Positions 61,274-64,000 of a DNA stretch of 64,000 nucleotides are shown one piece after another; the first letter of the stretch is position 1; each line of letters begins with the position of its first letter. The notes beneath the pieces were generated by a model. That model worked only from the letters and a program-made list of their open reading frames with translations. It did not search any database and had not been told where the DNA came from. The translations under genes were made by a program, and so were the position numbers. The stretch is from Chersky-267 sp963744115 (GTDB lineage Bacteria > Chloroflexota > Limnocylindria > Limnocylindrales > CSP1-4): positions 1,550,001 to 1,614,000 of the forward strand of contig CAVUSI010000003.1 of NCBI GenBank assembly GCA_963744115.1. Reading direction: 5' to 3'.

Positions 61274-62956
61274 TCAGCCCGGGTCGAGCCGTCCGACCGC
61301 CTTCCAGCGCCGATCGACGGCGACCTGGATGACCGTCGGGACCTCGGCGGCCAGGGCCTCCACCAGGGCTGGACCGAAGGCCGCGTCGTCGTCGACGCGG
61401 ATCCCGTGCGCGCCGGAGGCTCGGGCGATCGCGGCCAGGTCGAGCGGGCCGAGGTCCGTCCCCCGGCCGACGTCGATCCCGCGCGCCTCCTGATGGACCC
61501 GGATCGTCCCGTAGCTGGCGTTGTCGAAGACGATCACGACGAGCCGGCTCTTCTCGCGCACGGCGGTCTCGAGCTCGTTCATCGTCATCGCGAACCCACC
61601 GTCCCCGGTCAGGGCCACGACGGGACGACCGGGATGTTCGAGCGAGGCGGCGATCGCCGCGGGGAGTCCGTAGCCCATCGCCCCGGAGGTGGGACCGAGG
61701 AAGGTGCCGGGTCGGCGGAAGCGATAGCCGCGGGCCGCCCAGCCGGCGAAGTTGCCGGCATCCGTGGTGATGATCGCCTGTGGCGGCAAGACTTCGTTGA
61801 GCGTCGCCACGATCCGGCCGGGATGGACGCCGGGGCCGTTCCACGGGATGTCGTCGACGACGCTTGCCGCCTCGAAGGCCACGCGATCCGCTTCGTTCGC
61901 GGCGCGCCGGGCGTCGAACGGCTCGGCGAGCAGCACTCCCGAGGAGATCCGGCGTCGGGCGACGCGCAGGAACGTCCGAGCGTCGGCCACCACCGCGAGC
62001 GTCGGAGCGGCCAAGCCGGCGTGCCCGGGTCGCGGTTCAAGGTCGACGTGGGCCCATGGCACATCGGAGCGCGGCTGGCTGTACTCGTACGAGGCGATCT
62101 CGTTCAACCGGCAGCCCAGCACCAGCAGGGCGTCGGCCGTGTCGAGGCGCTCCCGGACGGTCGATGGCGACCCGAGGCCCGTCATCCCGAGATACAGCCG
62201 GTGATCGTTCGGGAAGACATCGCCGCGGCGCCACGACGAGATGACGGGGACTTCGAGGATCTCGGCCAGACGGACGAGGTCGGCCGTCCCCCGCGACCGG
62301 AGGACGCCGGCTCCGGCCAGGATGACCGGTCGACGCGCCCCCGCCAGCATCTGGAGCACCGTCCGGGTCTCGTCGGGTCCGGGCTCGATCCGGGTGGGCC
62401 GGAACGGCTGCGGCTCCTCCGCCGCGCCGGGGACCATCTCGTCGAGGACGTCCTCGGGAACGGAGATCACGACCGGACCGGGTCGCCCGGCGACCGCGTG
62501 ACGGACCGCCTCGGCGACGAGGGCCTCCGCTCGCCCGGGCGGGTCGAGATCGACCGACCACTTGGCCAGACGGCCGATCGATCCGGCGAGGTCCGCCTCC
62601 TGGAACGCCTCGCGGCCCCGATGCTCGCGGCGGACACCGCCGACGATGGCGAACATCGGCGTCGAGTCAGCGCGCGCCGTGTGGATGCCGATCGCCAGGT
62701 TCGCCGCACCGACCGCGCGCGTCCCCAGGCAGACGGCCGGCCGACCGGTCAGCTGGCCGTGCGCCTCGGCCATGAAGGCGGCCCCGCCCTCATGACGGGT
62801 CGCGACGACTCGGATCCCGACCTGCGGCAGCGCCTCGAGCAGGCCGAGGAAGCTCTCGCCGGGGACGGTGAAGGCCGTCGTGACGCCGGCCGACCTGAGC
62901 GCGTCGGCGATCAGGCGGCCGACCGTCCTCGGTTCGACGTGGCGGACCGGTGGCAC
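61274..62956 (-). CDS. Thiamine-diphosphate-dependent enzyme (acetolactate synthase large-subunit-like)
   Basis: 560 residues from GTG 62956. ThDP N-terminal Pyr domain (VTTAFTVPGESFLGLLEAL, ATRHEGGAAFMAEAHG with the catalytic Glu in the preceding loop), central domain (RPVILAGAGVLRSRG, ~225) and C-terminal PP domain with GDGGFAMTMNELETAV and FDNASYGTIRVHQEARG (GDG..NN-type motif, ~455-485). Similar to acetolactate synthase, glyoxylate carboligase or sulfoacetaldehyde acetyltransferase groups. The same frame stays open ~110 codons upstream with no usable start (separate entry). No small subunit nearby. Confidence 0.85.
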   Translation of the reverse strand: MPPVRHVEPRTVGRLIADALRSAGVTTAFTVPGESFLGLLEALPQVGIRVVATRHEGGAAFMAEAHGQLTGRPAVCLGTRAVGAANLAIGIHTARADSTPMFAIVGGVRREHRGREAFQEADLAGSIGRLAKWSVDLDPPGRAEALVAEAVRHAVAGRPGPVVISVPEDVLDEMVPGAAEEPQPFRPTRIEPGPDETRTVLQMLAGARRPVILAGAGVLRSRGTADLVRLAEILEVPVISSWRRGDVFPNDHRLYLGMTGLGSPSTVRERLDTADALLVLGCRLNEIASYEYSQPRSDVPWAHVDLEPRPGHAGLAAPTLAVVADARTFLRVARRRISSGVLLAEPFDARRAANEADRVAFEAASVVDDIPWNGPGVHPGRIVATLNEVLPPQAIITTDAGNFAGWAARGYRFRRPGTFLGPTSGAMGYGLPAAIAASLEHPGRPVVALTGDGGFAMTMNELETAVREKSRLVVIVFDNASYGTIRVHQEARGIDVGRGTDLGPLDLAAIARASGAHGIRVDDDAAFGPALVEALAAEVPTVIQVAVDRRWKAVGRLDPG

Positions 62957-63290
62957 CGGCTCGGCAGGGGCGGTCGGTTCGGGTTCGGCGGTCGGTTCGG
63001 GTTCGGCGGTCGGCTCGGGTTCGGCGGTCGGCTCGGCCTCGGCGGTCGGCTCGTCGGTGGCGACAGCCTCGGCCGTGGGCTCGTCGGGGGCGACAGCGTC
63101 GGCCGTGGGCTCGTCGGGGGCGACTGTCTCGGCCGTGGGCTCGTCGGCTGGTTGTCGTTCGGTCTCGGCCGTCGGCTCGACCTCGGCGGCGGCCGGTGGC
63201 TCGGCCTCGGCCCTGAGAGCGGCGTCGGTGGGTTCGGTCGGGAGCTCCTCCGGGGCCTCGTCCCCGATCGTGAGCCCGGGCTCGCTAACG
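62957..63290 (-). repeat. Glu-Pro-Thr-Ala low-complexity frame upstream of the ThDP enzyme
   Basis: On the minus strand, in frame with the ThDP enzyme, ~110 codons read as E/P/T/A repeats (four EPEPTA-like 18-bp units at ~62975-63046 and three DEPTAE(A/T)VAP units of 33 bp at ~63050-63150) with no stop and no ATG, GTG, TTG or CTG. It joins the end of yajQ. Either an N-terminal linker whose start is lost, or a C-terminal tail of YajQ disconnected by a +1 indel. Confidence 0.6.
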
Positions 63291-63776
63291 GTAGTTCTCG
63301 AACTGGAGCGGCACGATCTCGTCGAGCTCTCGCAGTCGGACGATCACCCGCTGGAGGTCGTCCTTGCTCTTGCCCGAGACCCGGACCGCGTCGCCCTGGA
63401 TCTGCGACTTGACCTTCGGGAACTCGTCCCTGATGAGCTTGGTGATCCGCTTGGCGACGTCCTCGGGGAGGCCGCGCCGAAGGGTGACCTGCTGGCGGAC
63501 CTTGTTTCCGCCGGCGGGTTCGACCTTGCCCCAGTCGAAGATCTTCAGCGACAGGCTCCGGCGGATCGCCTTCGACTCGATCAGGTCCTTGACGACGCCG
63601 GCGTGATACTCGTCGTCGGTCGTGATCACGAGCTCACCCTTGCCGTGCTCGATGTCGATGTGGGCATTCTTCAGGTCGTACCGCTGGACGGCCTCGCGGC
63701 GGACCTGATCGAGCGCGTTGCGAAGCTCCTGCTCGTCGAAGTCGCTCACCACGTCGAATGAGACGTCGCCGGCCAT
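63285..63776 (-). CDS. YajQ family nucleotide/c-di-GMP-binding protein (DUF520)
   Basis: 163 residues. FDVVSDFDEQELRNALDQV, then RYDLKNAHIDIEHGKGELV, LIESKAIRRSLSLKIFDWG (~85), QVTLRRGLPEDVAKRITKLI and the terminal PLQFENYR. Two ferredoxin-like halves. Homologues bind c-di-GMP, tRNA or GTP. GGAGGAGGG precedes ATG 63776. Confidence 0.95.
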   Translation of the reverse strand: MAGDVSFDVVSDFDEQELRNALDQVRREAVQRYDLKNAHIDIEHGKGELVITTDDEYHAGVVKDLIESKAIRRSLSLKIFDWGKVEPAGGNKVRQQVTLRRGLPEDVAKRITKLIRDEFPKVKSQIQGDAVRVSGKSKDDLQRVIVRLRELDEIVPLQFENYR

Positions 63777-63888
63777 CGACCCTCCTCCGCTGTGGCCTGT
63801 GGGGACGTCATGGTACCGCGCGCGGGTCGCTCGCGGCCCGGACAGGCCGGATCCGATCCGAAGCCGCCCGCTCCGATACCATCGGGCC

Positions 63889-64000
63889 ATGAAGGTGACG
63901 TTCCTCGGCCAGGCCGGCCTGTACATCGAGACCCACGCCGGCAGCATCCTCTGCGACCCGTGGTTCAGCCCGGCGTACTTCGGCTCGTGGTTCCCGTTCC
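63889..64000 (+). CDS. MBL-fold metallohydrolase, N-terminal fragment (cut by window edge)
   Basis: First 37 residues: MKVTFLGQAGLYIETHAGS, ILCDPWFSPAYFGSW. This is the start of a metallo-beta-lactamase-fold protein of the UlaG/CMAH-like type; the HxHxDH site would follow beyond the window. TACCAT ends 6 nt before the ATG, again leaderless. Confidence 0.75.
   Translation, partial: MKVTFLGQAGLYIETHAGSILCDPWFSPAYFGSWFPF

Noticed and set aside
62957..63180. Tandem 18-bp and 33-bp repeats considered as a CRISPR or minisatellite
   Set aside because: No unique spacers; repeats keep a codon frame for E/P/T/A residues, so low-complexity coding or former coding is a better fit.
1..64000. tRNA, rRNA, insertion sequence, prophage or integrase genes
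   Set aside because: I looked for T-loop-like GTTCGANTC segments, transposase motifs and terminal repeats and saw none; a tRNAscan or ISfinder run would settle it.

Overview
The window is about 64 kb of very GC-rich bacterial chromosome, densely packed with genes on both strands. It has no rRNA or tRNA genes, no insertion sequences, no prophage and no CRISPR array that I can see. Gene order and content (yerC-hisG-hisC, yebC-ruvC-ruvA..ruvB-tgt, recA-recX-rny-ymdB, miaB-miaA-hflX, an EF-G-like paralogue, F420/flavin-type oxidoreductases, AlkZ-like and ECF41-like proteins) point to a high-GC Gram-positive-like lineage. My best guess is Chloroflexota (Limnocylindria/Ellin6529-like), with Actinomycetota as the alternative. 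This is an inference from gene content, not a phylogeny.

Layout. 1-2.5 kb: a histidine-biosynthesis locus with a divergent, palindrome-rich control region between a TrpR-like regulator and hisA. 2.5-19.7 kb: a conserved housekeeping block on DNA repair, recombination and RNA modification (EF-G-like, YebC, RuvC, RuvA, an extracytoplasmic thiol-redox pair, RuvB, Tgt, RecA, RecX, RNase Y, YmdB, PHP, MiaB, MiaA, HflX). 20.3-21.5 kb: a 1.2-kb non-coding region with three units of a repeated element, described below. 21.5-25.4 kb: a GtrA/HprK-like fusion, a PLP enzyme, a CPBP protease and a zinc-ribbon membrane protein. 25.8-55.5 kb: accessory genes, mostly stand-alone small enzymes (YaaA, ECF sigma factor, deazaflavin-type nitroreductases, LLM/FMN-reductase pair, epoxide hydrolase, ArsR/AHSA1 operon, VOC, methyltransferases, GH13, DUF1028, cyclase, hydrolases, FAD oxidase). 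55.5-64 kb: secreted and surface proteins (PKD/C39-like, Flp pilin, Thr-Pro stalk protein), an AlkZ-like protein, a ThDP enzyme, YajQ and the start of an MBL-fold gene.

Most interesting signal. Between hflX and the GtrA/HprK fusion lie three units (two 98.7% identical, one strongly diverged) that look like a family of small structured RNAs. Each has a 15-position terminal helix enclosing one or two hairpins capped by CUUG. The diverged unit differs by compensatory base-pair changes. Each unit is preceded by GTGGAC / GTGGACAA / GTGGATAA elements at identical spacing in all three. I do not recognise this family.

Two window-wide patterns also matter. First, at least fourteen genes have a TANNNT-like -10 hexamer only 6-8 nt before the start codon, which implies leaderless transcripts. 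Second, six genes are each broken by a single extra base (+1), which more likely reflects residual insertion errors in the assembly than real gene loss.
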